Numbered from the stretch's first letter, positions 54,615 to 64,000 are shown. The stretch: 64,000 bases of DNA from CAVYUC01 sp963783085 (GCA_963783085.1 CAWAMJ010000007.1:124001-188000); one strand, 5' to 3'. The notes: generated by a model from the letters alone, not told the origin. A program made the numbers and translations.

Positions 54615-56114
54615 ATGAAAAAATATTTCATTCAAATTATTATAATGATACTGGTGGTTTCCGGGTGTGAAGATTATTTGACGACTGTTCCTTCAGATCA
54701 GTATACCGTTGAAAATTTTTGGAGCTCCGGGGAAGAAGCCCAGGCCGGACTGACGGGAGTCTATGAAGTTCTGCGGGGGTATCCCGCAAACCAGATACTA
54801 TTTAGTTCGCAATTATCGCCAAATTCTTCGCGGTTTGATGACCCGGGCGGATGGCGGAGTCTTGCAAGAGGAGTTGCTCAAACTACAAATCCCCTGTTTT
54901 TGTCGGCATGGAGCAGTAATTACCGGGGAATCGGAAGGGCAAATACCGTAATCGATAATGTTAATGCCGAAAATCTGGTCAATACCGATCCGGATGTTAT
55001 CGACCAGATTGTAGGGGAAGCGAAATTTTTGCGTGCATTTTTCTACCTGGATTTGGTCAATAAATTTGGCGGGGTTCCATTGATTCTGGAAACTCCTGAT
55101 TTCGAAAAACACGGCGCTTTGGAAAGAAATTCGAAAAGCGAAGTTGTTGCCCAAATTTTAAAAGATCTGGATGAGGCGATTCCTGTTCTGGCCGAGCAAA
55201 ACGCTCCGGGAAGGGTAACCAAAGGGGCAGCTTTGGCGTTGAAGGCCCGGGTGCTTCTTTATGAAGAACGATGGGACGAAGCTGCAAGTACGGCCAAACA
55301 GGTAATGGATATGAATAAGTATTCATTGTTTCCGGATTACAGGGGATTGTTTATGTTGGAAAATGAAAATAATTCCGAAGTTATTTGGGATATCCAGTTC
55401 AAATTGCCTGAGTTTGGTCATGGTTATGATGACGCTGTTGATCGCCACAGTAACAATTCACCGTTAAAAGAGCTGGTTGATGAGTATTATATGACCGATG
55501 GAAAACCGATGGAGGAATCGACATTGTTTGATCCGTCAAACCCATACGAAAACAGGGACCCTAGATTGTATCAGACTATCCGGCTGATGGGGCACATGTA
55601 CAATGGGAAAACCGATACGCCCCAGCAACTCGACCAAACCGGATTTGGAACAAAAAAATTCACAACTTACAGCGACAGCACCCAGATTGCAGAAATACCC
55701 GGCGGAAAGAGCGAAATTAACCCGATAGTAATTCGATATGCGGAGGTTTTACTAACGTATGCCGAAGCAAAAAACGAAGCCGAAGGTCCTGTTGAATCGG
55801 TATACGAAGCTGTAAATAAGGTTCGAAACCGTCCTTCGGTGAACATGCCGGATTTACCGCCGGGATTAACCCAGGATGAAATGAGACAGGCAATTCACCA
55901 TGAACGGAGAATTGAGCTGGCACTGGAGGGAAAGTACCTCGAAGACATCAAACGGTGGAAAACTGCAGAAGTTGAAATGAACGGGCCGGTTCATGACTGG
56001 GAAGGGAATGTTTACGAGGTTCGGAAATTTGATCCCAACCGCGATTATTTGTGGGCTATTCCCACACAGGAAATCGACCTGAACCCAAACCTGCAGCAAA
56101 ATCCGGGCTGGTAA
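54615..56114 (+). CDS. SusD/RagB-type glycan-binding lipoprotein
   Basis: A 499-residue surface lipoprotein with lipobox VVSGC (Cys18). Motifs: VGEAKFLRAFFYLDLVNKFGGVPLI, KGAALALKARVLLYEERWDEAAS, IVIRYAEVLLTYAEAKNEAEG, IHHERRIELALEGKYLEDIKRWK and the ending IPTQEIDLNPNLQQNPGW, all standard for SusD. It partners the SusC at 51196, 20 bp upstream, and is followed after 34 bp by the sulfatase gene, so all three form one operon. Confidence 0.92.
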   Translation: MKKYFIQIIIMILVVSGCEDYLTTVPSDQYTVENFWSSGEEAQAGLTGVYEVLRGYPANQILFSSQLSPNSSRFDDPGGWRSLARGVAQTTNPLFLSAWSSNYRGIGRANTVIDNVNAENLVNTDPDVIDQIVGEAKFLRAFFYLDLVNKFGGVPLILETPDFEKHGALERNSKSEVVAQILKDLDEAIPVLAEQNAPGRVTKGAALALKARVLLYEERWDEAASTAKQVMDMNKYSLFPDYRGLFMLENENNSEVIWDIQFKLPEFGHGYDDAVDRHSNNSPLKELVDEYYMTDGKPMEESTLFDPSNPYENRDPRLYQTIRLMGHMYNGKTDTPQQLDQTGFGTKKFTTYSDSTQIAEIPGGKSEINPIVIRYAEVLLTYAEAKNEAEGPVESVYEAVNKVRNRPSVNMPDLPPGLTQDEMRQAIHHERRIELALEGKYLEDIKRWKTAEVEMNGPVHDWEGNVYEVRKFDPNRDYLWAIPTQEIDLNPNLQQNPGW

Positions 56115-56148
56115 AAAATGAAGATTAGAACACAAAAATTAATACGAA

Positions 56149-56799
56149 ATGAAAAAGAAATATTATTTGTACCTGTTGGTTGTATTGGTTGGATTTGTTT
56201 TTCTGGGCGCGACCCTGATCAACAGGGATTCAACGGGAAAGCAGGAACAAAAACCGAATGTGGTACTGTTTTTTATTGACGATGCGGGTTTTGGGGATTT
56301 TCATCCGTTTGGCGAACCACGGTATCCCACGCCACATATAAGCACCCTGGCAGAAGAAGGACGAAGTTTTTATAACTTTTATGTGCCCCAGGCAATTTGC
56401 TCGGCTTCGCGGGCAGCTTTGCTAACTGGCTGCTATCCGGGAAGAACTGGTATTTTCGGAGCTTTGGGACCGCACCGGCCCGGACTTGAACCTCAGTTTG
56501 CAACATTGGGCGAAGTAATGCAAAATAACGGTTACGCAACTGCCTGCTTCGGAAAATGGCATTTGGGAGATGTTGATGGAAGACGGCCTCCCTCGCGGGG
56601 ATTCAATGAATCGTGTGGTTTAATGTACTCCAACGACATGTGGCCGCATCATCCGCAGAATCCGGTCAGCTATCCGCCGTTGCCTTACTGGGAAAATGGA
56701 AAAGTCACGATCGACACGGTAACCGAAGAACGATCAAAACATGCTGACCACCTGGTACACCGAAAAAGCAGTCGATTTTATAAGCAGACACCAGTATGA
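56149..56799 (+). pseudogene. N-terminal part of a frameshifted formylglycine sulfatase
   Basis: This 216-codon frame starts with a membrane/signal segment (residues 4-24) and the S1 sulfatase core. PNVVLFFIDDAGFGD holds the metal-binding Asp44 and Asp45. The catalytic signature C-S-A-S-R is at Cys84-Arg88, where the Cys is converted to formylglycine, followed by LLTGCYPGR. ATACFGKWHLG follows. About 195 residues are in frame; after that the frame changes at a run of four As (56736-56739). Removing one A restores EERSNMLTTWYTEKAVDFI. The two parts make a 463-codon gene, a normal sulfatase length. It belongs to the SusC/D operon upstream. Confidence 0.8.
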
Positions 56800-57538
56800 A
56801 CCGTTTTTTCTTTACGTTCCCCATTCAATGGCACATGTACCGATTTATTGCAGCGATAAATTCCGTGGAAAATCGGGAACGGGTTTATACGGTGATGTAA
56901 TTATGGAGCTGGACTGGTCCGTGGGGCAAATTATGGCAGCTTTGAAAAAGAACGACCTCGAAAAAAACACCATTTTCATTTTTATCGGATCCGATAACGG
57001 CCCCTGGTTGAGTTACAGCGACCATGCCGGAGTGACACCTTTCAGAGAAGGGAAAGGAACTATTTTCGATGGCGGAGTGCATAATCCATGTATAATAAAA
57101 TATCCCGCGCAGGTTGATGCAAACTCGGTTTCGCATACAACATTTTGCTCTGTCGATATTCTCCCAACAATTTGTTATCTAACAAATACAGCGTTGCCGG
57201 GCAACGAAATAGACGGCAGGAATGTATGGGAGCTTATTCAGGATAAACCGGGGGCAAAAAATCCGCACAGCTATTACCCGTTGTCGAACGGCCGGGAATT
57301 TCAAGGGGTCATCAGCTCCGACGGCCATTGGAAATTACACATGCCGCACGCGTACCGGACCATACTCAAAGGCGGAAAAGATGGCGAGCCCGGCGAATAC
57401 ATGCAATTAAAAATTGATACTACGTTATTCGATTTGGTGCACGACCCGTACGAAAAAGGAAATGTAATAGGGCAGTACCGTCAAATAGCAGATACGCTGA
57501 TTCAATATGCAGAAAAGCATAAAAAGTTGTTCTATTAG
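56741..57538 (+). pseudogene. C-terminal part of the frameshifted sulfatase
   Basis: The 265-codon frame opens with an internal Met (MLTTWYTEKAVDFI) that is not a natural start. It carries the second half of the sulfatase: FFLYVPHSMAHVPIYCSDKFRGKS, FIFIGSDNGPWLSYSDHAGVTPFREGKGT with the conserved Asp-Asn metal ligands, VDILPTICYLT, and LFDLVHDPYEKGNVIGQY at the end. It overlaps the N-terminal fragment by 59 bases in another frame. Without the first half it would lack the catalytic Cys and be inactive. A single-base change upstream is the simplest explanation. Confidence 0.8.
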
Positions 57539-57610
57539 CATTTCATTCAAATCCAATTGTTTATCGCTATTATGTAATAAATTAATTATTAACTAATCAT
57601 TTGTAAAATT

Positions 57611-60600
57611 ATGAGAAAAATCAGCATCGGAGGAAGAGGAGAACCTTCTGTCATGAACAAATGTTTGAAACTTGTAAAACTTGCCAGTTTATTCTTTTTT
57701 ATCGGGGTAATGCAGGTTTCGGCAGGCGTGCCGGGTCAAACAATCGTTGGTGAGAACCCGGGAGAAAGCTTCAACCTGAATTTTGGAGAGCAGCAAAGTA
57801 CTATAACGGGTAAAATAACTGACGACAATAACCAGCCGTTGCCCGGTGTAACTGTGCTGGTGAAGGGTACCACCCAGGGAACCGTCACCGATGCCGACGG
57901 GAATTATACGCTAACCAACGTGCCATCTGATGCGGTACTGGTATTTTCTTTTGTCGGCATGAGATCAGAACAAATTAACGTTGGCAATCAAAAAACGATT
58001 GATGTCAGCATGTCTGTGGATGCAATCGGGCTGGATGAGGTTGTTGCCATCGGATACGGCGTAACTAAAAAATCAGACTTAACCGGATCGGTTACTACCG
58101 TGAAAGCAGAAGAACTGGAAAATGTAAAAATGCAATCCATCGACCAGGCTTTGGCAGGAAGAGCAGCAGGTGTACAGGTAATTCAATCATCGGGAGTTCC
58201 CGGGTCTGCGCCTGCCGTTAGGGTGCGGGGTACAACCTCGTTACAAGGCGCCAACGAACCGCTTTATGTAGTTGATGGATTTCCAATTTATGCCGGTGGT
58301 GGAAGCGGAAATGCCGGCACGGCGGCTGGTTCATCCAATATTAGCGGCATTGCCAACATTAATCCCAATGATATTGAAAGTATCGAGATATTAAAAGATG
58401 CATCGGCAACAGCTATTTATGGAGCAAGAGCAGCAAATGGCGTTATACTTATCACAACAAAATCGGGAACCGCGGGAAATGATAAAGTTTCATTTTCGGC
58501 GGATTACGGATTTCAGAGCGTAACTAAAAAAATGGATGTGATGGATGCCTACCAGTATGCTGTTTTAAAAAATGAGGCTTATACCAATGAAGGTAGTAAT
58601 CCGGTTTATTCTGAATCGGACCTGGAAGAAATAAGAAACCATCCGGAGTTGGGAACAAACTGGCAGGACGAAGTATTTCAGGTGGCTCCCACTCAGGAAT
58701 ATAATATATCTTTTACAGGTGGCGACAAAAAAACGAATTATGCAATCACCGGAGGATATACCAAACAGGACGGAATTATAAAAAGTACAGATTTTGAACG
58801 GTTTTCATCAAGGATTAACCTGAGTCGTCAGATGAATAGCTGGCTCAAAGCAGGTACGCATATTTCGGTGTTCCGGATTTTTTCCAATCAGCAAAACGTG
58901 GATGGACTGGGAGTTGTTAACGGCGCCACGCAATTTAGCCCAATACTTCCTGTTTATTCAGGCCAGGGATATTCTTTCCTTCCCAGTTCCAGCGCCAGTA
59001 AATACACGCTGGTAAACGATGGTATTATCATCAATAACCCCGTTGCTACCATGAACGAAGTAGTGCGGCAAACCCAACGTAACGGGATATTGGGAGATAT
59101 GTTCATGGAAATTAAACTCACACCAAATCTAACGGCAAAAATAAAAGGAGGGGCAAACATCTCGAATGTTAAAGACGACACTTATTTGCCGAGCAACACC
59201 AACGAAGGCCAGGGGTCAAAAGGATTCGGTAACATCGGTTACGACTTAAACCAAAACTGGCTTAACGAAAATACCCTGAGCTATATCAATGAATTTGGCG
59301 CACACTCTGTAAGCGCCGTTGCCGGTGCTACTTTCCAGGAAAATATCCATGAAGATGTTGCCGGTTCATCCCAGGGATTTACGAACGACATTCTTAAAGA
59401 AAACAGTCTTGAAGGCGGGGAAATATACAACAGTCCGCAATCAGGAAAAACAAGGTGGGCGCTTATTTCTTACCTGGCACGTGTAAATTATTCATACCGA
59501 TCGAAATATCTGGCTTCCATTGCCGGTCGTATCGACGGTTCTTCCAGGTTTGGAATAAATAACAAATACGCTTTCTTTCCATCCGGGTCTTTAGCCTGGC
59601 GGGCCAGTGAAGAAGACTTCATTAAAGAACTCAACTTATTTTCGTACCTGAAAGTACGTGCCAGTTTCGGCTATACAGGTAACCAGGAAATCGGTTTGTA
59701 CAATTCGTTGCCTACAACGGGAACCCAAACCTACACTTTTGGGGATGGAACGCTTGCTACCGGCGTTAGCCCAAATAAAATTGCAAACTCAAGCCTGCAA
59801 TGGGAAAAAACAGGACAGTACGATATCGGGCTTGATATGGCATTCTTTGACAACAGATTGGGGTTGACCATGGATTATTATTATAAAAAGACTACCCAAA
59901 TGCTTTACAGCGAACAAGTGCCATTTACCACAGGTTTTACTACCTACCTGAATAACATAGGAAGTATGCAAAACCAGGGTTTCGAACTTGAGGTACGGGG
60001 TGATATTCTTAAAGGCGACCTAAAGTGGGATACCAACTTTAACCTGTCTGTAAACCGGAACAAAGTGCTTAGTCTGGCTGGCGTTCTGTATAAAGATGTA
60101 GGTGTAAACCAGGGGCATCTCAAAATCGATCCCTGGTCAAGACGAATATTTGTGGGGGAACCTATCGGGAATTTTTACGGATGGCAATTTGATGGTATCA
60201 TTCAGGAAGGAGAAACCGTAAACCAAACCATTAGCCAGGTAGGGCCAGGCAGAAGGAAATACAAAGATGTGGCCAGCGAAGATGATAATCCGGACGATGG
60301 TAAATATACAGGAGCGCCAGACGGTGTGATAGATAATGCCGACCGGCAAGTCATTGGCAATGCTTTACCCGATTTTATTGGTGGTATGAACAACAACTTT
60401 TCATACAAAAATTTCACGCTTAATGTATTTCTGCAATGGTCTGTTGGAAATGATATACTGAACTTTGATAAAACACAATTAACCCTGCCAACCGGTGGTC
60501 AAAATGTGTATGCAGACATGGTGAACCGCTGGACACCGGAAAATCCAGGCAACGAGTTCCCGCTCGCCAGCACAAACCGGCAGATCGTTTTCAATGACTA

Positions 60601-60853
60601 TTACATCGAAGATGGTTCTTACCTTAAAATAAAGAACATCGTGCTTGGATATACATTTCCTAAAAAGATGGTGAATTTTGTCGACCGGTTTTACCTGTAT
60701 TCGTCGCTTAACAATTTTATTACCTTCACTAAATACTCAGGGTTCGATCCTGAAGTTAGCCTGCACGGTGCGTCGAACCTGACTATGGGCGAAGATTACA
60801 GTACATATCCGCAATCGAAAACTGTAATGTTTGGTGTTAAAATTGATTTTTAA
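57611..60853 (+). CDS. SusC/RagA-type transporter, STN domain absent
   Basis: A 1080-residue outer-membrane transporter. Its leader (GRGEPSVMNKCLKLVKLASLFFFIGVMQVSA) is nearly the same as that of the STN-type SusC at 51196. About 15 residues after the signal peptide it goes straight into the carboxypeptidase-like domain (about 62-140: STITGKITDDNNQPLPGVT). The TonB-linked plug starts at DEVVAIGYGVTKKSDLT, and the barrel ends in MFGVKIDF. The STN domain present in the sister protein is missing, so it imports but probably does not signal. It is followed by its SusD after 27 bp and has a 72-bp gap to the sulfatase upstream. Confidence 0.92.
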   Translation: MRKISIGGRGEPSVMNKCLKLVKLASLFFFIGVMQVSAGVPGQTIVGENPGESFNLNFGEQQSTITGKITDDNNQPLPGVTVLVKGTTQGTVTDADGNYTLTNVPSDAVLVFSFVGMRSEQINVGNQKTIDVSMSVDAIGLDEVVAIGYGVTKKSDLTGSVTTVKAEELENVKMQSIDQALAGRAAGVQVIQSSGVPGSAPAVRVRGTTSLQGANEPLYVVDGFPIYAGGGSGNAGTAAGSSNISGIANINPNDIESIEILKDASATAIYGARAANGVILITTKSGTAGNDKVSFSADYGFQSVTKKMDVMDAYQYAVLKNEAYTNEGSNPVYSESDLEEIRNHPELGTNWQDEVFQVAPTQEYNISFTGGDKKTNYAITGGYTKQDGIIKSTDFERFSSRINLSRQMNSWLKAGTHISVFRIFSNQQNVDGLGVVNGATQFSPILPVYSGQGYSFLPSSSASKYTLVNDGIIINNPVATMNEVVRQTQRNGILGDMFMEIKLTPNLTAKIKGGANISNVKDDTYLPSNTNEGQGSKGFGNIGYDLNQNWLNENTLSYINEFGAHSVSAVAGATFQENIHEDVAGSSQGFTNDILKENSLEGGEIYNSPQSGKTRWALISYLARVNYSYRSKYLASIAGRIDGSSRFGINNKYAFFPSGSLAWRASEEDFIKELNLFSYLKVRASFGYTGNQEIGLYNSLPTTGTQTYTFGDGTLATGVSPNKIANSSLQWEKTGQYDIGLDMAFFDNRLGLTMDYYYKKTTQMLYSEQVPFTTGFTTYLNNIGSMQNQGFELEVRGDILKGDLKWDTNFNLSVNRNKVLSLAGVLYKDVGVNQGHLKIDPWSRRIFVGEPIGNFYGWQFDGIIQEGETVNQTISQVGPGRRKYKDVASEDDNPDDGKYTGAPDGVIDNADRQVIGNALPDFIGGMNNNFSYKNFTLNVFLQWSVGNDILNFDKTQLTLPTGGQNVYADMVNRWTPENPGNEFPLASTNRQIVFNDYYIEDGSYLKIKNIVLGYTFPKKMVNFVDRFYLYSSLNNFITFTKYSGFDPEVSLHGASNLTMGEDYSTYPQSKTVMFGVKIDF

Positions 60854-60880
60854 TATTGAAAATTTGAAAAGTATATAGAT

Positions 60881-62392
60881 ATGAAAAAGTTGATATGTTT
60901 ACTATTAATAGTAATACCCGCAACATTATTTAATTCGTGTAGCGATTTCCTCGAGGAAAACCCTGTTGACAGATATGTTGTAAGCAACGTATACACCGAC
61001 GAATCAGGTGCAGTTGCTTCGGTTACCTCAATATATAATAGCTTGTACAGTTTATATGAAAGATTAATGTATCTGGTTTTCGACCTTCCGGTTGACGATG
61101 AAAAAAACGGTCTTGGTATGCCCAACCAATACCTGCAAAACCTGGAATACATGCGGTATACTTCCAATAATACATTTATACGCGACTTCTGGAGCAATAG
61201 CTATACCGGGATTTTCAGGGCAAATAATGCCCTGGAACAAATTCCAAATATAGAAATGGATGAAACCCTGAAAACCAGGCTGATGAACGAGGCTAAATTT
61301 TTACGGGCCTTGTATTTTTACAACCTGGTCCGGGCATTTGGCGACATTCCCTTACCATTGGGAACATCTGTTGAAGAAACGGTGACAGAACGCAAGCCGG
61401 CTGCCGATGTTTATGCACAAATTATTGCCGACCTTACCGATGCCAAAGCCTTACCCAAAAGCTATAGCGGTTCCAATGTTGGCAGGGCAACTTCAGGTGC
61501 TGCCTCTATTCTGCTTGGTTCGGTATACGTAACAATGAAAAACTGGAATGCAGCTGTTAACGAACTTGGAGCAGTTGTTAACAACGAAGAAAGCTATGGT
61601 TACGGACTTTGGGAAGACGTAAAAGATAATTACAGAGTTGCCACTGAAAATGGTAAAGAATCTGTTTTTGCTGTGCAATTTGCTTCACCACCATCAAACG
61701 GAAATGGCGACATGCAGCTTTCAGGTCCGAAATATGCACTCCAGGCCAGGTATAAAACACAACAAATTCCCGGGCGAAATCAAATGAACGAAGCCGACAT
61801 ACCGGTTGAAGAACTGTATGCTCAGTTTAGCGACAAAGACCAACGAAAATTTGTTTACTTCAGCAAAGAATTTACAAGTCCTATTGATACAACTATTTAT
61901 CGGGTAGATTTGCCCCTTTACACAAAATCGTGGGACGAAAATGAATACAATGCGCCAAATTCGGCAGTAAACAGGTTCGTTCTTCGTTACGTAGATGCCC
62001 TTTTGCTTTATGCTGAAGCTTTGAACGAAAACGGCGACCCGGATGCTGCATATACACATCTTCAACGGGTCAGGAACAGAGCATATCACGACGATCCGGA
62101 TGGGATTTTAACTGGAGCCAAAACCAAAGAAAACCTGACCGAGTGGATCAGAAGGGAACGCTGGATGGAACTGGTGCACGAAGGCAAACGCTGGTTTGAT
62201 CTGGTGCGTTGGGGAATCCTGAAACAACGAATGTTCGAACATGCTGAAAACGAAAGTCAATTCACGGATTCCTTCGAAGCAGCCCAAAAATTGCAAATTA
62301 AGGACAACTATAAGGAAGCAATGACGTTAATGCCAATTCCGCAGGCAGAGTTGGATGCTAATCAACTATTGGTACAGAATCCGGGATGGTAA
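60881..62392 (+). CDS. SusD/RagB-type glycan-binding lipoprotein
   Basis: A 503-residue surface lipoprotein with lipobox FNSC (Cys20). Diagnostic segments: NEAKFLRALYFYNLVRAFGDIPLPL, GAASILLGSVYVTMKNWNAAV, FVLRYVDALLLYAEALNENGDPDAAYTHLQRVRNRA, WIRRERWMELVHEGKRWFDLVRWG and the end IPQAELDANQLLVQNPGW. It is a type close to SusD proteins found beside sulfatase-rich loci, but specificity cannot be read. It partners the SusC at 57611 and is followed by a terminator. Confidence 0.92.
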   Translation: MKKLICLLLIVIPATLFNSCSDFLEENPVDRYVVSNVYTDESGAVASVTSIYNSLYSLYERLMYLVFDLPVDDEKNGLGMPNQYLQNLEYMRYTSNNTFIRDFWSNSYTGIFRANNALEQIPNIEMDETLKTRLMNEAKFLRALYFYNLVRAFGDIPLPLGTSVEETVTERKPAADVYAQIIADLTDAKALPKSYSGSNVGRATSGAASILLGSVYVTMKNWNAAVNELGAVVNNEESYGYGLWEDVKDNYRVATENGKESVFAVQFASPPSNGNGDMQLSGPKYALQARYKTQQIPGRNQMNEADIPVEELYAQFSDKDQRKFVYFSKEFTSPIDTTIYRVDLPLYTKSWDENEYNAPNSAVNRFVLRYVDALLLYAEALNENGDPDAAYTHLQRVRNRAYHDDPDGILTGAKTKENLTEWIRRERWMELVHEGKRWFDLVRWGILKQRMFEHAENESQFTDSFEAAQKLQIKDNYKEAMTLMPIPQAELDANQLLVQNPGW

Positions 62393-62413
62393 TAAAATTT
62401 TAGATTTTTGTGG

Positions 62414-62455
62414 AAAAAGTGTAGCTTTCGGGGATTTTCGAAAGCTGCACTTTTT
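62414..62455 (+). terminator. Rho-independent terminator after the third SusC/D pair
   Basis: AAAAAGTGTAGCTTTCG (62414-62430) pairs with CGAAAGCTGCACTTTTT (62439-62455, one T-G pair), an 8-nt loop and a terminal T run. It lies 22 bp after the SusD stop, so the following sulfatase may have its own promoter or be read at a lower level. Confidence 0.85.
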
Positions 62456-62480
62456 GAAATACAAATTAACACAAATCAAA

Positions 62481-62487
62481 AGAAGGA
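62481..62487 (+). promoter_or_regulatory. Strong ribosome binding site before the terminal sulfatase
   Basis: AGAAGGA ends 9 bases before the ATG at 62497. Such a clear Shine-Dalgarno site is uncommon among the genes here, and it supports 62497 (or the adjoining ATG 62500) as the start. Confidence 0.5.
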
Positions 62488-62496
62488 TTTTAAATC

Positions 62497-64000
62497 ATGA
62501 TGAAACTAAATGTAATTAAACCGGCTGTTTTTCTTGCCGGATTGTTCCTGTTTGGCTGCAGTTCGCAACGGCAAACGGAAGATAATAACCAGCGGCCCAA
62601 CATCATTTACATCATGAGTGATGATCATGCTTATCAGGCAATCAGCGCTTATGGGTATGGAATAAATGAAACGCCGAACATCGACCGGCTGGCGGATGAA
62701 GGGGCGCTGTTTACCCGTGCGTGCGTTACCAATTCGCTGTGTGCGCCAAGCCGTGCGGTTTTACTTACCGGCAAACATAGTTTTAAAAACGGAAAAGTGG
62801 ACAACGTTCAGCCTTTTAACTGGGATCAGGATAATTTTCCGAAACTACTGCAGGCCAACGGTTATCAAACAGCTATGATTGGCAAAATACACCTCGACGG
62901 AATTCCGCAGGGATTTGACTATTCAATGGTATTGCCCGGACAGGGAAATTACTATAATCCTGATTTTCTAATCGACGGCAAACGCGTTCGCAAAGAAGGT
63001 TATGTAACTGAAATTATCACTGAAACAGCGCTGGACTGGCTGAAAAACAAACGCGACCAGAACAAACCGTTTTGTTTGCTTTATCATCAAAAAGCGCCAC
63101 ACCGCGAATGGATGCCCGCCGAAAAATATTACAGGCAGTACACAAAAATGAAGTTCAAAGAACCGGAAACGCTGTTCGATGATTACGAGGGTAGGGGAAC
63201 AGCCGCCAAAACGCAGGAAATGAACATTTTGCTGAACCAAAACTGGGCAGGCGATTCTAAAATCTATCCCGATGTAATGGAAAAACTGGGAATTGAAGAA
63301 ACTTCAAATTGGGGAATACGGGCTTTCCAAAACAACACCGGACGAATGAACGAAGCGCAAAAAGCAGCGTGGGATTCGGTTTACCGTCCGTTGAATGAAG
63401 AATTTGAAAAGACGTACCCGTCGATAAAATCGGATGAAAAAGCATTAATGCGCTGGCGATATCAGCGGTACATGCAGGATTACCTGGCTTGCATCGCGTC
63501 GGTGGACGAAGGTGTGGGGCAGTTGCTCGACTACCTCGATGAAGCAGGACTGGCTGATAATACCATAGTGGTTTATACTTCCGATCAGGGATTTTACCTG
63601 GGCGAACACGGCTGGTTCGATAAGCGCTTCATGTATAAGGAATCCTTCCGCACGCCGCTTGTTGTCCGTTATCCGAAAGAAATAAAACCCGGAACCAAAA
63701 TCGACAAGCTGGTTCAGAACCTCGACTTCGCGCCCACTTTCCTCGATTATGCCGGTGTTGAGATTCCTGAAGCCATGCAGGGTGAATCTTTCCGAAACCT
63801 TGCCGGTGGAAAAACAGACCAATTCCGCGATTTTGCCTATTATACCTATTATGAATACCCATCAATCCACATGGTGAAACGGCATTACGGAGTAGCTACC
63901 GAACGTTATAAACTAATGCATTTTTATTACGATATCGATGAATGGGAATTGTACGATTTGGAAAAAGACCCGAATGAAATGCAAAATGTATATGACGATC
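62497..64000 (+). CDS. Formylglycine-type sulfatase, lipoprotein (runs off the window end)
   Basis: The frame is open to the end of the window, 501 codons with no stop. A signal with lipobox LFGC (Cys21) precedes the S1 sulfatase core. PNIIYIMSDDHAYQAI has the metal Asp pair at 42-43, TNSLCAPSRAVLLTGKHS has catalytic Cys82 in the C-x-P-S-R motif, and YQTAMIGKIHLDG follows. Later come FCLLYHQKAPHREWMPAEKYY, VVYTSDQGFYLGEHGWFDKRFMYKESFRTPLVV and ELYDLEKDPNEMQN near the C-terminus. The DDHAYQAISAYG opening and the long form recall GlcNAc-6-sulfatase or iduronate-sulfatase relatives, but subfamily is uncertain. It should need a formylglycine-generating enzyme, none of which is in the window. Confidence 0.88.
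   Translation, partial: MMKLNVIKPAVFLAGLFLFGCSSQRQTEDNNQRPNIIYIMSDDHAYQAISAYGYGINETPNIDRLADEGALFTRACVTNSLCAPSRAVLLTGKHSFKNGKVDNVQPFNWDQDNFPKLLQANGYQTAMIGKIHLDGIPQGFDYSMVLPGQGNYYNPDFLIDGKRVRKEGYVTEIITETALDWLKNKRDQNKPFCLLYHQKAPHREWMPAEKYYRQYTKMKFKEPETLFDDYEGRGTAAKTQEMNILLNQNWAGDSKIYPDVMEKLGIEETSNWGIRAFQNNTGRMNEAQKAAWDSVYRPLNEEFEKTYPSIKSDEKALMRWRYQRYMQDYLACIASVDEGVGQLLDYLDEAGLADNTIVVYTSDQGFYLGEHGWFDKRFMYKESFRTPLVVRYPKEIKPGTKIDKLVQNLDFAPTFLDYAGVEIPEAMQGESFRNLAGGKTDQFRDFAYYTYYEYPSIHMVKRHYGVATERYKLMHFYYDIDEWELYDLEKDPNEMQNVYDD

Overview
The window is chromosomal DNA from a member of the Bacteroidota, probably a marine or gut-type polysaccharide degrader of the Bacteroidales/Marinilabiliales kind. 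The evidence is three complete SusC/SusD pairs plus the tail of a fourth SusD, an ECF sigma/FecR pair, formylglycine-type sulfatases, several secreted glycoside hydrolases, the long Bacteroidota form of LepB, WbqC-like and DUF4293 proteins, and mostly weak ribosome binding sites. No rRNA, tRNA or CRISPR array was seen. The genus cannot be read from the sequence.

Layout. 1-2.2 kb: the end of a SusD gene, a terminator and a secreted metallophosphoesterase, in visibly AT-rich DNA. 2.2-16.6 kb: scattered genes for a radical SAM enzyme, bacterioferritin, GH29 fucosidase, alpha/beta hydrolase, an acetyltransferase/ATP-grasp fusion, nitroreductase, a frameshifted GH106-like hydrolase, a DUF72 protein and a YqhD-type alcohol dehydrogenase. 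16.6-19.1 kb: a repeat-rich island with a single-domain HUH (Y1) transposase. In front of it is a 311-bp-period tandem array whose first two units carry a short, stopped sequence resembling the start of the transposase gene. 19.1-34.7 kb: housekeeping and envelope genes (S41 peptidase, PgpH-like HD phosphodiesterase, NlpC/P60 peptidase, Nudix, WbqC, LapA, LepB, DapB, HAD, M16 peptidase, glycosyltransferase, sugar nucleotidyltransferase). 34.7-43.4 kb: a RecB/AddA-like helicase-nuclease, a GH172-like DUF2961 protein, MscS and a GH2 enzyme.

43.9-64.0 kb is one large polysaccharide utilisation region, all on the plus strand: SusC-SusD; then sigma factor-FecR-SusC (with an N-terminal STN signalling domain)-SusD-sulfatase; then SusC-SusD-sulfatase running off the end. 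The sigma/FecR/STN-SusC set is the usual trans-envelope relay in which glycan binding at the outer membrane releases the sigma factor. The two sulfatases point to a sulfated glycan; which one cannot be told from sequence.

Two genes, the GH106-like hydrolase and the first sulfatase, are each broken by a single-base shift beside a short homopolymer. Two dispersed families of short palindromic, non-coding repeats occur in pairs. One is a roughly 145-bp element present in opposite orientation 26 kb apart. The other has a 26-nt hairpin whose two copies show compensatory base changes. The HUH transposase array is the best candidate here for an undescribed element.
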